This document shows positions 25,625-34,987 of a DNA stretch of 64,000 bases, in pieces; the first letter of the stretch is position 1, and every line of letters begins with the position of its first letter. The position numbers and the translations under genes were made by a program. The DNA comes from Nitrospira sp. (GTDB lineage Bacteria; Nitrospirota; Nitrospiria; Nitrospirales; Nitrospiraceae), in assembly GCA_030123605.1 (NCBI GenBank), contig CP126123.1:2522001-2586000 (forward strand), given 5' to 3'. Below the pieces are notes generated by a model, which saw only the letters and a list, made by a program, of their open reading frames with translations, searched no databases and was not told the origin of the DNA.

Positions 25625-26638
25625 TTAGGAGCCATTCGTATAGAGATAGAGGGTATAGCCAAGGTACAGCAACGCACTACCGCTGAGCAACCAGGGCCGC
25701 CATTGCCCGGACCAGAATACTTGCAGCAAACTCATGCCCATGGCGAACACGGCGAGCACCATCGTGGCCAATGCGGTCGCTCCCAAGGTCCATTCGGTGC
25801 CGAGCAACCCCACGGACACGGGGAACGTGCCCTGGAAGACCATCGCGCCGGTCACGTTGCCGACCGCCAGACGGTCCTTCTTACGGTAGAGCCAGAGGAA
25901 ACTATTGGACATCTCCGGCAACTCGGTCGCCAACGGCGCGATCAGCAGGGCGAGGATGAGGGGCGAGACCTGCATGGCCCCCGAAATGGATTCAGCCGCC
26001 GTGACAAAGAGGTGCGCTCCGCCGACCAATCCCAACAGGCCGACAATTCCTTGCGCCCCGATGACGACATAGGAGGGGCGAGGCGACCGGCTGGCAAATA
26101 AAAGAGGTTCAAGTTCGCCGCCCCCTTCGCTCTCCTCGTCCTCCGCCGAAAATTTGAGCTTCATGTAGTAGACGTAGAGCCCGACCAAGACCACCGCCAC
26201 CACTGCATGGAAGAGGCGTGACGGGATGGCCGCACAGGTCAAGGCCAGCCCATAGCTGATGAGGAAGAAGAGGATATCGACCCGGACTTCGCCGTAATTG
26301 AGCTTGAAGGTCGGCGTCCGTTTTCCGAGCCGCGCATACAACAGCAGCAACAGCGCCAGGATCGGCAACACCAAGGTGCTCAGCATGAAGGGCGCCCCGA
26401 GGATCGCCCCAAGCCCGACTTCTGCCTGCTCTTTGCCCGCTCCGAAAAAAATGGCGATGATCGGGATCGAGGTCTCCGGCAGGGTGGTCCCGACCGCCGC
26501 GAAGATACTGCCGACCGCACCTTCGGAAATGTTCAGGCGCTTACCGAGCCACTCGATACCGTTCGTGAAGAGATGGCACCCGGCCAGGGTGATGACCACC
26601 GAGGCCACGAACATGAGCCCATACCAGAGAACCGTCAA
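25625..26638 (-). CDS. Sodium/calcium exchanger-family membrane transporter
   Basis: 337 residues with about ten membrane helices. Two inverted alpha repeats carry the family acid motifs: GAVGSIFAAVGTTLPETSIP in the first and LLIAPLATELPEMSNSFLWL in the second. A basic/acidic loop (SAEDEESEGGGELEP) separates the halves on the cytoplasmic side. Bacterial YrbG/CaxA-type members exchange Na+ or H+ for Ca2+. The ion pair used here cannot be told from sequence. It sits between larC and pdxA on the same strand. Confidence 0.88.
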   Translation of the reverse strand: MTVLWYGLMFVASVVITLAGCHLFTNGIEWLGKRLNISEGAVGSIFAAVGTTLPETSIPIIAIFFGAGKEQAEVGLGAILGAPFMLSTLVLPILALLLLLYARLGKRTPTFKLNYGEVRVDILFFLISYGLALTCAAIPSRLFHAVVAVVLVGLYVYYMKLKFSAEDEESEGGGELEPLLFASRSPRPSYVVIGAQGIVGLLGLVGGAHLFVTAAESISGAMQVSPLILALLIAPLATELPEMSNSFLWLYRKKDRLAVGNVTGAMVFQGTFPVSVGLLGTEWTLGATALATMVLAVFAMGMSLLQVFWSGQWRPWLLSGSALLYLGYTLYLYTNGS

Positions 26639-26705
26639 GGCCGGCCTGCCGATGCGGAATGAACCCGATGCAATGGAACGATTGACGCCGTGCTTCTCAT
26701 TCTTT

Positions 26706-27908
26706 TTACTTTCTACCTTTTCCTTTTGCCCTTCCCTGTAGCTGCCGATAGGCCAGCATGGCTTCTTCCAGAATGTCCTTCACCGGTCTGCCGCTCTGTT
26801 CGGCGATGCGTTTGCAATCCTCGTATTCCGGCGCGGCCTTGCTGCGTCCCGGTTGTATGTCGGCGAGTTTGATGCGGACCTCACGGCCGTTGACTTGCAC
26901 CAACGTAAATCGACGAGCCAATACCCGCCGCTGTATCTCCTGCATCCGGACGCCGAGCGCCGTCGTCTCGGCGAACAACACCGCCAAGACCGCCTCTGTC
27001 TTTTCTCTGGGTGCGAGTACGGACAGGACGTTGCCCGGACGGCCCTTTTTCATCGTGACGGGCGCCAGGGTAGCGTCCAGGGCCCCGGCGGCGAACAATC
27101 GGTCGAATACGACCTCATAGACTTGAGGATTCACATCATCGAGGTTCGTCTGGAGTTCCACGATCGGCTCCACCGACCCCGCAGACACTTCCGCCCCCTC
27201 ACCGATCAAAACCCGCAACACATTCGGCCAATGTGCCGGATCAGCCGTCCCGGCGCCGTAACCGACTTGTCGCACCAGCATGGGAGGCAAGGGACCGAAT
27301 TCCGTCGCCAAGGTGCACAGCAGCGCCACCCCGGTCGGCGTCGCCAACTCCCGTTGAGGTCCTTGGGCATAGATGGGCAACCCGACGGAAAGCGCAGCCA
27401 CGGCCGGACCCGGCACGGGCAACGAGCCATGGGCGGAGGTGAGGGTGCCGGACCCCACATTGATCGCGGAGGCAGTCACACGTTGAACCCCCATGAGGTG
27501 CAGGCCCAGCACTCCGCCGACGATATCGACGAACGAATCAATGACGCCCACCTCGTGGAAATGCACCTGCGACGGTTCGACCCCATGGGCCTTCCCCTCG
27601 GCGTCGGCCAACCGGTCGAACACCGCCTGGCTCCGTTCTTTCACGACGGTCGGTAACGCGCTCTTGAGGAGCGTGCGCTTGATCTGCGCCAGGGTCAACG
27701 GCGTCCGAAAGCCCCGCTCGATCAACACATCGACTTTGGTCGCGGTCAGGGTCCCGCGCTCCACCGGCTTCTGCGTCAGACGGAATCCCTCGACCTGCAA
27801 CCGCGCGAGTCCGCGGACCAGATCCTTGAAGGGTAATCCCGCATCCACCAGCGCGCCCAAAATCATGTCGCCGCTGATGCCGGAAAAACAGTCGAAATGG
27901 AGATGCAT
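26706..27908 (-). CDS. larC: LarC, nickel insertion enzyme for the nickel-pincer nucleotide
   Basis: 400 residues in one uninterrupted frame (in some lactobacilli larC needs a programmed frameshift). MHLHFDCFSGISGDMILGAL, VHFHEVGVIDSFVDIVGGVL and QTNLDDVNPQVYEVVFDRLF are hallmarks of the LarC/UPF0272 family. It inserts Ni into pyridinium-3,5-bisthiocarboxylic acid mononucleotide, the cofactor of lactate racemase and related epimerases. larB lies just upstream on the same strand. larE and a LarA-type apoenzyme are not in this window. Confidence 0.92.
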   Translation of the reverse strand: MHLHFDCFSGISGDMILGALVDAGLPFKDLVRGLARLQVEGFRLTQKPVERGTLTATKVDVLIERGFRTPLTLAQIKRTLLKSALPTVVKERSQAVFDRLADAEGKAHGVEPSQVHFHEVGVIDSFVDIVGGVLGLHLMGVQRVTASAINVGSGTLTSAHGSLPVPGPAVAALSVGLPIYAQGPQRELATPTGVALLCTLATEFGPLPPMLVRQVGYGAGTADPAHWPNVLRVLIGEGAEVSAGSVEPIVELQTNLDDVNPQVYEVVFDRLFAAGALDATLAPVTMKKGRPGNVLSVLAPREKTEAVLAVLFAETTALGVRMQEIQRRVLARRFTLVQVNGREVRIKLADIQPGRSKAAPEYEDCKRIAEQSGRPVKDILEEAMLAYRQLQGRAKGKGRK

Positions 27909-28082
27909 CGCCACGTCGCTCCTACGAATCAAAATCCTGCACGATCGAGCGGCATCTTACCGGAGCCGCAGCCAGACAGCAATCATTCCGCTCCTTCATT
28001 GACAGCCCTGCCACGCTATGTTATCCCCAATAAAGGTAACCATCCGATCACAGGACTCCCGCTCCCTGCGACGCCGACACCC

Positions 28083-28652
28083 ATGATCGTTTCGACGCAA
28101 TCCGCCGGCAGACCTCCCTCGCGCAATCCACCGGGCAGACGATTCAGCCTGTTCGTCATCCTCAGTATCGTCATCCTGTTGATGGGACAGACGGTGGACG
28201 GACTGGCCAAGACCAAGGGCAAGGGCGTTCCGCGCCCCGAACCGGAATTGAAGATTCTCTCGTTACAGGCCTCCCCGATGCCCTACCGACCGCAGGATGG
28301 CCCCTTTCATTTCACCGCCACCGTGCAATTGCCTAAGGAAGTCGATGAACAGTTGATGCTGGAGGTCTCCGCGCTGGTGACCTCCTCATCGATGACGTCG
28401 CTGCGGTTCTTGTCGATCAGACAACCGGTCAACGAGCACGTGGACGCGAACACCGGTACGGACGGGGACCAGCCGCAGAAGCGCGTACATGTGGACCTCG
28501 CCTGGGACGGCCTCGACCATAACAAACAGCAGGTCCCGGCCGGCTCCTACGAATATGAAGTGCGGGTCAAGTTGCTCAGCAACGGAGAGAAGGGCCAACG
28601 CACCCAAATGCTGTCATGGCCCAAACGCGGCAAGTTCGTGGTCAAGGAATAG
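28083..28652 (+). CDS. Exported protein with an Ig-like (FlgD-type) fold, uncharacterised
   Basis: 189 residues. After a basic start there is one hydrophobic segment (FSLFVILSIVILLMGQTVDG), either a signal peptide or an anchor. The mature part is beta-rich and ends DHNKQQVPAGSYEYEVRVKL LSNGEKG, the pattern of FlgD/Ig-like domains in which a bound or modified scaffold is formatted ('VPAG.Y.Y.V'). It lies head-to-tail against larB (11-base convergent overlap) and diverges from larC. Function unknown. Confidence 0.7.
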   Translation: MIVSTQSAGRPPSRNPPGRRFSLFVILSIVILLMGQTVDGLAKTKGKGVPRPEPELKILSLQASPMPYRPQDGPFHFTATVQLPKEVDEQLMLEVSALVTSSSMTSLRFLSIRQPVNEHVDANTGTDGDQPQKRVHVDLAWDGLDHNKQQVPAGSYEYEVRVKLLSNGEKGQRTQMLSWPKRGKFVVKE

Positions 28653-29418
28653 CGGCCCCCTCACCTTCTGCTTCTCCCGCCATGTTGATGCGATGGGCCA
28701 GGCAACCGGCTCCGAAACCGTTGTCGATGTTCATCACCCCGACCCCAGCCGCGCAGGAGTTCAACATGGTCAACAATGCGGCCAAGCCGCCGAAATGCGC
28801 CCCATAGCCACGGCTCGTCGGCACGGCAATCACCGGTTGCCTGACTAACCCACCGACGACGCTCGGAAGCACGCCATCCATCCCGGCCACCACCACCAAG
28901 ACTCGAGCCCCATGCAACCGTTCCTGCTGGCCGAGCAGGCGATGCAACCCTGCCACCCCCACATCGTACAGGCTGTCGGTCCGGCTCCCCATGATGTCGG
29001 CCGTCACGCACGCTTCTTCGGCAACGGGGATATCGGCGGTGCCGGCGGTGACGATCAGCACGGATCCGCGCCGCACCAGCTTGGGCGGTGCAATCGTCAC
29101 GACCCGTGCCGTTTCATGATAGACCGCCCGCTTGCTGAGCCGCAGCAACGCCCTGGCGACAGGCCGCTCCACCCTTGTGGCCAGCAGGGTATTATTCTTC
29201 CGCAGCAGGGTCTTGGCAATGGCGACAACCTGGCGTTCCGTCTTGCCTTCGCAAAAAATCACCTCCGGGAATCCCTGGCGGAGCGCCCGATGGTGATCCA
29301 GCGAGGCAAATCCAAGATTTTCGTAAGGCAGAGTCCGCAATCGTCTGAGTGCATCGGGTATCTCGACGACTCCCCGTTGAACCTGGGTGAGCAACGCCTG
29401 CAACTGGTCCTGATTCAT
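28642..29418 (-). CDS. larB: LarB, pyridinium-3,5-dicarboxylate mononucleotide synthase
   Basis: 258 residues. The C-terminal AIR-carboxylase (PurE-like) domain is clear: VLIVTAGTADIPVAEEACVT, VVVAGMDGVLPSVVGGLVRQ, PVIAVPTSRGYGAHFGGLAA, LLTMLNSCAAGVGVMNIDNG. LarB carboxylates and cleaves nicotinic acid adenine dinucleotide, the first step to the nickel-pincer cofactor finished by LarC. The start overlaps the gpsA stop by 4 bases (ATGA). Confidence 0.93.
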   Translation of the reverse strand: MNQDQLQALLTQVQRGVVEIPDALRRLRTLPYENLGFASLDHHRALRQGFPEVIFCEGKTERQVVAIAKTLLRKNNTLLATRVERPVARALLRLSKRAVYHETARVVTIAPPKLVRRGSVLIVTAGTADIPVAEEACVTADIMGSRTDSLYDVGVAGLHRLLGQQERLHGARVLVVVAGMDGVLPSVVGGLVRQPVIAVPTSRGYGAHFGGLAALLTMLNSCAAGVGVMNIDNGFGAGCLAHRINMAGEAEGEGAAIP

Positions 29419-30440
29419 GACAGGCTTTTCTCCTCTTTGGCTTCGCGCTCCATGAGGTCGCCGACCGCTCGGCGGCAGGGTTTGTCGGCAAAAAGCACCT
29501 CGTTCACTTCCTGCACGATCGGCATGTCCACGCCGTAACGCATGGCGAGCCCCAGCGCTGCTTTCGCCGTGCGCACGCCTTCAGCCACAGCCTGCATGCC
29601 CGCAAGAATGTCGGCAAGCCGCTCGCCCTTCCCCAGTCTTACTCCTACCGAGTGATTCCGGCTCAGCGGACCGGTGCAGGTTAGGATGAGGTCCCCGACC
29701 CCCGACAGCCCATAGAAGGTACGCTGGTCTGCGCCCATTGCCGCTCCGAGTCGGCTCATTTCGGCCAACCCACGGGTGATGAGAGCGGCGCGAGCGTTAT
29801 ACCCGAGTCCAAGTCCATCGACCACCCCGGCGGCCAACGCCATGACGTTTTTCAACGCACCCCCGAGTTGCACCCCGATCAGGTCGTCATCGGCATAGAC
29901 GCGGAAACTCGACGTCATCAATAGCGTCTGAATCGCCTTGACGACTCCCGTATCCGGTCCGGCAAGGGAGATGGCGCTCGGATGTCCCTGGCTGACTTCG
30001 CTCGCAAAACTCGGCCCGGACAAGACCATCAAAGACCGATGCATGGGCTCCGGCAGCACATCCTGCATGACCTGCGTCATGAGTTTGAGCGTGTCTTCTT
30101 CGATGCCCTTCGTGGCGCTGATCAAGGGGATCGGCTGCGGGAGCAGGGGGCCGATTTGCTTCAGGACCGACCGCGCCACATGCGAGGGCACGACGAAGAT
30201 CACACAGTCGGCCTCCGACAGGGCTTCCGACAGCACATTGGTCGCGGATAAAGTCGTCGGAAGGGGCACCCCCGGCAAATACACATGGTTCTCGCGATGA
30301 CGTTGGATGGCCTGTACGACCTCGACCTCGTAGGCCCACAGGCTGACCGAAATCTCCTTCTCCGCGAGGTGCCGTGCCAAGGCTGTCCCCCAGGCCCCGG
30401 CCCCGACGACCGCCACTCGTCGAATGGATGGAGGTGTCAC
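29415..30440 (-). CDS. gpsA: Glycerol-3-phosphate dehydrogenase [NAD(P)+] GpsA
   Basis: 341 residues. Rossmann start VAVVGAGAWGTALARHLAEK, VPSHVARSVLKQ, then SATKGIEEDTLKLMTQV, GGALKNVMALAAGVVDGLGL (catalytic Lys region) and GVGDLILTCTGPLSRNHSVG. It reduces dihydroxyacetone phosphate to sn-glycerol-3-phosphate for phospholipid synthesis. First gene of a minus-strand unit with larB. Confidence 0.95.
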   Translation of the reverse strand: MTPPSIRRVAVVGAGAWGTALARHLAEKEISVSLWAYEVEVVQAIQRHRENHVYLPGVPLPTTLSATNVLSEALSEADCVIFVVPSHVARSVLKQIGPLLPQPIPLISATKGIEEDTLKLMTQVMQDVLPEPMHRSLMVLSGPSFASEVSQGHPSAISLAGPDTGVVKAIQTLLMTSSFRVYADDDLIGVQLGGALKNVMALAAGVVDGLGLGYNARAALITRGLAEMSRLGAAMGADQRTFYGLSGVGDLILTCTGPLSRNHSVGVRLGKGERLADILAGMQAVAEGVRTAKAALGLAMRYGVDMPIVQEVNEVLFADKPCRRAVGDLMEREAKEEKSLS

Positions 30441-30650
30441 GGCCGCTCCACCGAAAAAGGGTGTTGCGATTGGCCTGCAGCGGCGATCAAGAAAATGAAC
30501 GGCATGGCGGCGGATTATAGGAAGGGGCTTCGAAACCTGTCAACGAACGCTGTGCAGGACTCTGCGCCACGGGCTCGGCCATTCCGACCTTACCGCTGGA
30601 ATTCCTGCTCCACTCGCGTTAGGCTGCGGACTCCATCAGGAACCTCCTGT

Positions 30651-31004
30651 ATGAAACCCTGCCCTTCCTGCGGACATGCGCTACCTGAAATCAGTCGGTA
30701 CTGCACCCATTGCGGAGCCGCGATTGAGCCCCTTGTCGCCTCTACTCCTACACAAACAGGTACGACGATAAAGGAACAACTGAATCTGAACATCCTCTAC
30801 GGCATGGTGACGGTCCTGATTGTCGCCCTCCTGATGCCCCCATGGGAAACCCCTCCATCGCAGCCGGCGGTATTTCTTGGTTTCCACTTCATCCTCTCGC
30901 CCCCGCAACCGGACGCCATCGTGAGTCGCCTGCTGCTCACGATCGAACTCACCACCACGGCGATCGCCGGCCTCTATCTTTCGTTTCTCTTTCGAACTCG
31001 GTAG
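30651..31004 (+). CDS. Zinc-ribbon membrane protein
   Basis: 117 residues. It begins MKPCPSCGHALPEISRYCTH CGAA: two CxxC knuckles form a zinc ribbon. Two hydrophobic helices follow (NILYGMVTVLIVALLMPPW and LLLTIELTTTAIAGLYLSFL). A start well upstream exists, but the zinc ribbon is normally N-terminal, so this ATG is preferred. Small zinc-ribbon membrane proteins are common and poorly understood; no function is assigned. Confidence 0.7.
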   Translation: MKPCPSCGHALPEISRYCTHCGAAIEPLVASTPTQTGTTIKEQLNLNILYGMVTVLIVALLMPPWETPPSQPAVFLGFHFILSPPQPDAIVSRLLLTIELTTTAIAGLYLSFLFRTR

Positions 31005-31023
31005 GCGGAACGGTCGGCGTGAA

Positions 31024-31824
31024 TCAGTCGAGGGCGAGGGTCAAGCATTTGGCTGCGCCGCCGGACTTCATGAACTCGTCCAATTGCACGGCATGAGTCC
31101 GATACCCCCTGGCCTCCAGGAGCTGCATCGTATTGGGGCAACCGGACGGGATCACGACCTGCTTGCCGACACACACGGCATTGCAGGCGAACCGCAAGGC
31201 CTCGTCTTCCGATACGGTCAGGCGGCGCTCCTCCGGAAGCCGTTGCGCAATGACCGTCTGGCCGTAGGAGTCGAAGGCCGCGGGAAAGTACAGCAGGTCT
31301 CCGCCGCTGAGCGGGCAAAAACAGGTGTCCAGATGGTAGAACCGGCTATCGATCAATTCGAGGGGAATGATCTCCCGTTGGAAAATCTCGCTCAACCGGG
31401 GAAAGACCCGGATGTCCGACCGCTGCCGATAGCCACCGAACCAGGTATCGGGAAAACCCAGCAGGTCGCCGGCCCCTTCGAAGTAGAGGGTCTTGTCGAG
31501 CGTCAACACCTCATAGCCCTGCTCGCGAAACCACCGTTCGAAGTGCGCTTCCTCCCGTTGCCGCTCCGGGTAACGAAATCGGCTGACGAGCGCCCGCCGG
31601 CCCGCCACCACCCCCGCATTGGCCGTGAAAACTAGGTCGGGAAGGCCCTGAACCGGTTGCATCCGTTCGAGGCCTGCGCCGACATCCTGTTCCAGCACCT
31701 TCATCAGCGCCTGCCATTGACCGACCGCACGCACCGGGTCCACGGCATTCGCCCGTCGCATCCAGGGATTGATTTCGTAGTCGATCTGGAAATAGTCCGG
31801 TGGACACACCAACAGCCGGCTCAT
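31024..31824 (-). CDS. Guanidino-group-modifying enzyme; probable arginine dihydrolase half of a split ArgZ/AgrE
   Basis: 266 residues of the amidinotransferase/DDAH/arginine-deiminase fold. The catalytic set is visible: Glu and Asp in YFEGAGDLL, His in SRFYHLDTCF and Cys in SGGAAKCLTL near the C-terminus. Asparagines in EINPWM and FTANAG are at the places used by ArgZ-type arginine dihydrolases. Its ATG overlaps the TGA of the upstream ornithine-cyclodeaminase-like gene (ATGA). In cyanobacterial ArgZ/AgrE the same two domains are one polypeptide, with the dihydrolase first. Inferred reaction: L-arginine to L-ornithine, CO2 and two NH3. A dimethylargininase is the alternative. Confidence 0.75.
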   Translation of the reverse strand: MSRLLVCPPDYFQIDYEINPWMRRANAVDPVRAVGQWQALMKVLEQDVGAGLERMQPVQGLPDLVFTANAGVVAGRRALVSRFRYPERQREEAHFERWFREQGYEVLTLDKTLYFEGAGDLLGFPDTWFGGYRQRSDIRVFPRLSEIFQREIIPLELIDSRFYHLDTCFCPLSGGDLLYFPAAFDSYGQTVIAQRLPEERRLTVSEDEALRFACNAVCVGKQVVIPSGCPNTMQLLEARGYRTHAVQLDEFMKSGGAAKCLTLALD

Positions 31825-33068
31825 GGGCGCCACCCGAGTTCCCGCGCGAGTTCGGTGAGAAACGATGCGGCATCCATGACGAGACCGACCGCCTGAAAAC
31901 TGCCGCGGTCCGCCAATTTGGTCGGAACCGCCGGATTCACATCCACGCAGACCGTGGGGACCGTGGCGGGCAACAGATTGCCGGTGGCGATCGCATGGAG
32001 CGTGGAGGCCACCAACAGCGCGAGGCCGACACCCGGAATTTCCGCGCGCATGGCCTGCTGAGCCTCCATGGAATCCGTGATCACCCCCGGCAACGGACCG
32101 TCGTCGCGAATGGTGCCGGCCAGCACCATCGTGACACCGTGCCGCACGCAGGCTGCCATGATCCCATCGGCGACGACCCCGGATCGCACGGCCTGTTCGA
32201 TGCTGCCGATGGAGCGGATCCGATTGATGGTGCGCAGGTGGTGTTCATGGCCGTGCGGCAGCGAACGGCCGGCCGCCAGCCCATAACCGAGGGAGGTTCC
32301 GTAGAGACAGGCCTCCATATCGTGAGCCGCCAAAGCATTGCCGCAAAACAATACTTGAATATAACCAGCCTCGACCAACCAGGCCATGGCGTCCCGCCCC
32401 CCGGCATGGACGATCGCCGGTCCCCCTGCGAACAACACCTTTGTGTCGGGGCGTCCCTGCCGATGCCATTCGCGCAACTTCTGCATCCGTTGGGCGATAT
32501 CGGCGATGACAGGCTGATGCGGACGCTCCGACGACACCACCGATTCCATGAATCCGAACACATCGCGTTCGGTCGGGCGCGTGAGGGGCGTGACCCTGAT
32601 CCCGTCTCGGCCGGTCACGATCAGATCGCCAGACGCCACCGTAGCCATCGGGATGGTACGAGCGCGAGCCTTGGCCGGATCGACGCAGATGCCGAGATCC
32701 ATCTCCATGCCCTCGACCTCGACCCACTCGCCGTCGAGACGGATCTGAGTCGGAAGGTGCGTTGTCGCATAAAACTGTTCGGGAAACACACCAGGCGCCG
32801 GGGCCGGCTCGAAGCGACAATCCTCTTCCCGCTCGATCGCGGCGCCGTGAGGCTGGATCGCCCGCAGAATCTCAACCAGCACGCGGTTGGACGGCGCCTT
32901 GACGATAATCCGCGCCTGCGACGGCGCTTCCCTGGTCGCGCCGATCGTGACATCCTGCAGGTCGAAGGTCCCGCCCATCGTCAGAATACGGTCCAACACC
33001 TTCGCCAAGATCAACGAATCGATGATGTGCCCCCGCAGAAACACCGTTTCTTGCGCCGCTGTCATCAT
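31821..33068 (-). CDS. TIGR00300-type ornithine cyclodeaminase (LOR/SDH domain protein)
   Basis: 415 residues. The start (ETVFLRGHIIDSLILAKVLD) and the segments VLFAGGPAIVHAGGRDAMAW, VLFCGNALAAHDMEACLYGT and LPHGHEHHLRTINRIRSIGS are those of the LOR/SDH domain family that includes archaeal ornithine cyclodeaminase and the C-terminal domain of cyanobacterial AgrE/ArgZ. It uses bound NAD+ to turn ornithine into proline and ammonia. This is unrelated to the mu-crystallin-type OCD. The double ATG start follows AGAGAGG. Overlaps the dihydrolase-like gene, and the two together would make an arginine-to-proline route. Confidence 0.8.
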   Translation of the reverse strand: MMTAAQETVFLRGHIIDSLILAKVLDRILTMGGTFDLQDVTIGATREAPSQARIIVKAPSNRVLVEILRAIQPHGAAIEREEDCRFEPAPAPGVFPEQFYATTHLPTQIRLDGEWVEVEGMEMDLGICVDPAKARARTIPMATVASGDLIVTGRDGIRVTPLTRPTERDVFGFMESVVSSERPHQPVIADIAQRMQKLREWHRQGRPDTKVLFAGGPAIVHAGGRDAMAWLVEAGYIQVLFCGNALAAHDMEACLYGTSLGYGLAAGRSLPHGHEHHLRTINRIRSIGSIEQAVRSGVVADGIMAACVRHGVTMVLAGTIRDDGPLPGVITDSMEAQQAMRAEIPGVGLALLVASTLHAIATGNLLPATVPTVCVDVNPAVPTKLADRGSFQAVGLVMDAASFLTELARELGWRP

Positions 33069-33136
33069 CGGCCTCTCTTCAACATTGCATATTCCGTTAT
33101 TAAGGGACGCTCCATGATGGGCTACGCCCTTCCCTT

Positions 33137-34210
33137 TCAAATTCTACCATCTGGCGGGAAGGCCGGCGTTTTGACGATTTCCCGCAGCACACTCGTGGCG
33201 TACGAGCCTGGTGGAAGCCAAAACGAGAGGGTGAGGTCACGCCCCTCCAGCTTCCAGTCCAAACCATTCAGCCGCACGCGGAGGGCACGCCGTTCGCCGC
33301 GGAACCCGCATTCGGCGCCCGCTTTCGACAACGCTTCCGGAGTCGTTCCCAAGTCACCCACCACGGCCCGTTCGACCTCGCCGGGGTACCCGGTCGCCCA
33401 GGGCGCACGGGACCCGAAAAGCACGCCGGTGGGGCTGATCTCGAACCGGTCGACGCGAGGCTGTTCTACCTCCGGCTGTTCCACCGGAAAACAGGCGCCG
33501 TTCTCCGTCTTCATGGCCCAGTCGCCCTGGAAGACCCGGTCGAGGCTCTCGATCCGTTGGGCCAAGATGCGATTGAACAGATGGGATTGGTAGGCATTCA
33601 TGAACCAGAGGCGCTTGGAACGGCTCATCTTGTTACGGCGCTTCTCATCTTGCAGCAACTCGGCGCCCAATTGAAAATTCGTTCCGGCTCGCCCTTGTCG
33701 CTGTGGGCCGAAGTAATTCGGCACGCCCCGGCGCAACAACTCGTCGAACAGCCGTGGCAAGAAGTCTTCGCTCCCTTCCTGCATATCCCGAATGACCAAT
33801 CGGAAATGGTTGCCGGCATGGTGGCCCTTGCGGAGCCGATTGCGGTGGCGCCCCAAGACTTCCAACGCCAGCAGACGTTCGTCGGTGGGTAGGGCCGCCG
33901 CCTGCTCCGCCTTCACCCCCTGCAAAGAAACCATTTGCATGGTGACGGCCTGTGCATCCTTCAGTCCGGCCACCCCGATGGATTGGGCCTTGATGTGGAG
34001 TTGGGACGAAAGTCGCAGGACGAGATCCGGCGTGGACAGGCCCCGTTTGGTCACTCGAAGATAGAGATGCTCCCCCTCCCCGCAGGGCAGGTACAGGGGC
34101 CGTTCCTCGACGCGAAAATCCTCCGGAGTGCTGCGAATCCTCCCGCCGAGGGCCGGGACCGAGACAGTCAAATAGGGCGCCGTCTCATCAAGCCGGGAGG
34201 GGGTTGTCAT
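33137..34210 (-). CDS. truD: tRNA pseudouridine(13) synthase TruD
   Basis: 357 residues. VAGLKDAQAVTMQMVSLQGV carries the TruD motif with the catalytic Asp (GLKD). HHAGNHFRLVIRD, VPNYFGPQRQGRAG and AYQSHLFNRILAQR follow in the family order. TruD makes pseudouridine at position 13 of tRNA-Glu. The insertion domain is of ordinary size. It is the first gene of the unit that continues with the ornithine cyclodeaminase gene, 68 bases downstream. Confidence 0.93.
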   Translation of the reverse strand: MTTPSRLDETAPYLTVSVPALGGRIRSTPEDFRVEERPLYLPCGEGEHLYLRVTKRGLSTPDLVLRLSSQLHIKAQSIGVAGLKDAQAVTMQMVSLQGVKAEQAAALPTDERLLALEVLGRHRNRLRKGHHAGNHFRLVIRDMQEGSEDFLPRLFDELLRRGVPNYFGPQRQGRAGTNFQLGAELLQDEKRRNKMSRSKRLWFMNAYQSHLFNRILAQRIESLDRVFQGDWAMKTENGACFPVEQPEVEQPRVDRFEISPTGVLFGSRAPWATGYPGEVERAVVGDLGTTPEALSKAGAECGFRGERRALRVRLNGLDWKLEGRDLTLSFWLPPGSYATSVLREIVKTPAFPPDGRI

Positions 34211-34333
34211 GACCGTGTCTCACCTTTTTCGGGATATCCGACTCTTGATCATAATTGAGTGGGCAGGGCGATCGTCCATGTTATACTCGTAACAGGCTTG
34301 TAGTCCCTCAGTCATCAGCTCCGAGCGATCCCG

Positions 34334-34987
34334 ATGCAGCTACCATTCGCCCATATGGGTTGCGCCGTCTGGATGATCTTCTGTGCGGTCACCGCAGGAT
34401 CCGTACATTCTTCCATGGCCGCGACCGGCTTGACCGGCATCGACGTCTTCGCCCGATTCACCCAACATATCCAACGGCAAGCCCAGACCGACAAACAGGC
34501 CTTCGCGGCCGCCAGCCAATGCGTGAACTGGTTTTACAAGCAACAACAGAAGGGGCCGACCCCTCCCTCCGTGCAGCGTATCGCCTGGTCTCAACCGATG
34601 GACGCCAGAGGGACCGCAGCGGAGGAATCACTCGATTGCCGAACACGGTATCCCGGCGGATTGGACGCGGTACGTGCGGACTTCCAACGCACCCAAGCGT
34701 TTCTCTCTTTGACCCTGACCTTTTATGAGTTCGCCCTAGTGGGCGACGGCGACGACAATGCGCTCTACAACGCCCGTGAGCTTCGAGATGTCCTGCTCGC
34801 GCTCAACCTCGCATCCGAAGCGTCACTGGGAACGGAAGCCCATCTGCACTCACTCACCTCGAGTTTCGACACCCTGCACGATGCCCGCGGCATGGAGGCG
34901 CTCATGGCCGGCATGGGTAAACTCTATGACCAGGGCTATCGTGTCACCCCCGCCGACAGAGCCAACCTGAATCGAGTGATGGAATGA
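34334..34987 (+). CDS. Exported uncharacterised protein
   Basis: 217 residues with a signal-peptide-like N-terminus (hydrophobic MGCAVWMIFCAVTAGSVHSS, then AAT). The mature part is alpha-helical, with segments such as FARFTQHIQRQAQTDKQAFA and ARELRDVLLALNLASEASLG. No recognisable family. Its stop overlaps the start of the phosphoesterase gene (ATGA), so the two are co-translated. A TATACT box lies about 50 bases upstream, without a good -35 at the right distance. Confidence 0.7.
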   Translation: MQLPFAHMGCAVWMIFCAVTAGSVHSSMAATGLTGIDVFARFTQHIQRQAQTDKQAFAAASQCVNWFYKQQQKGPTPPSVQRIAWSQPMDARGTAAEESLDCRTRYPGGLDAVRADFQRTQAFLSLTLTFYEFALVGDGDDNALYNARELRDVLLALNLASEASLGTEAHLHSLTSSFDTLHDARGMEALMAGMGKLYDQGYRVTPADRANLNRVME

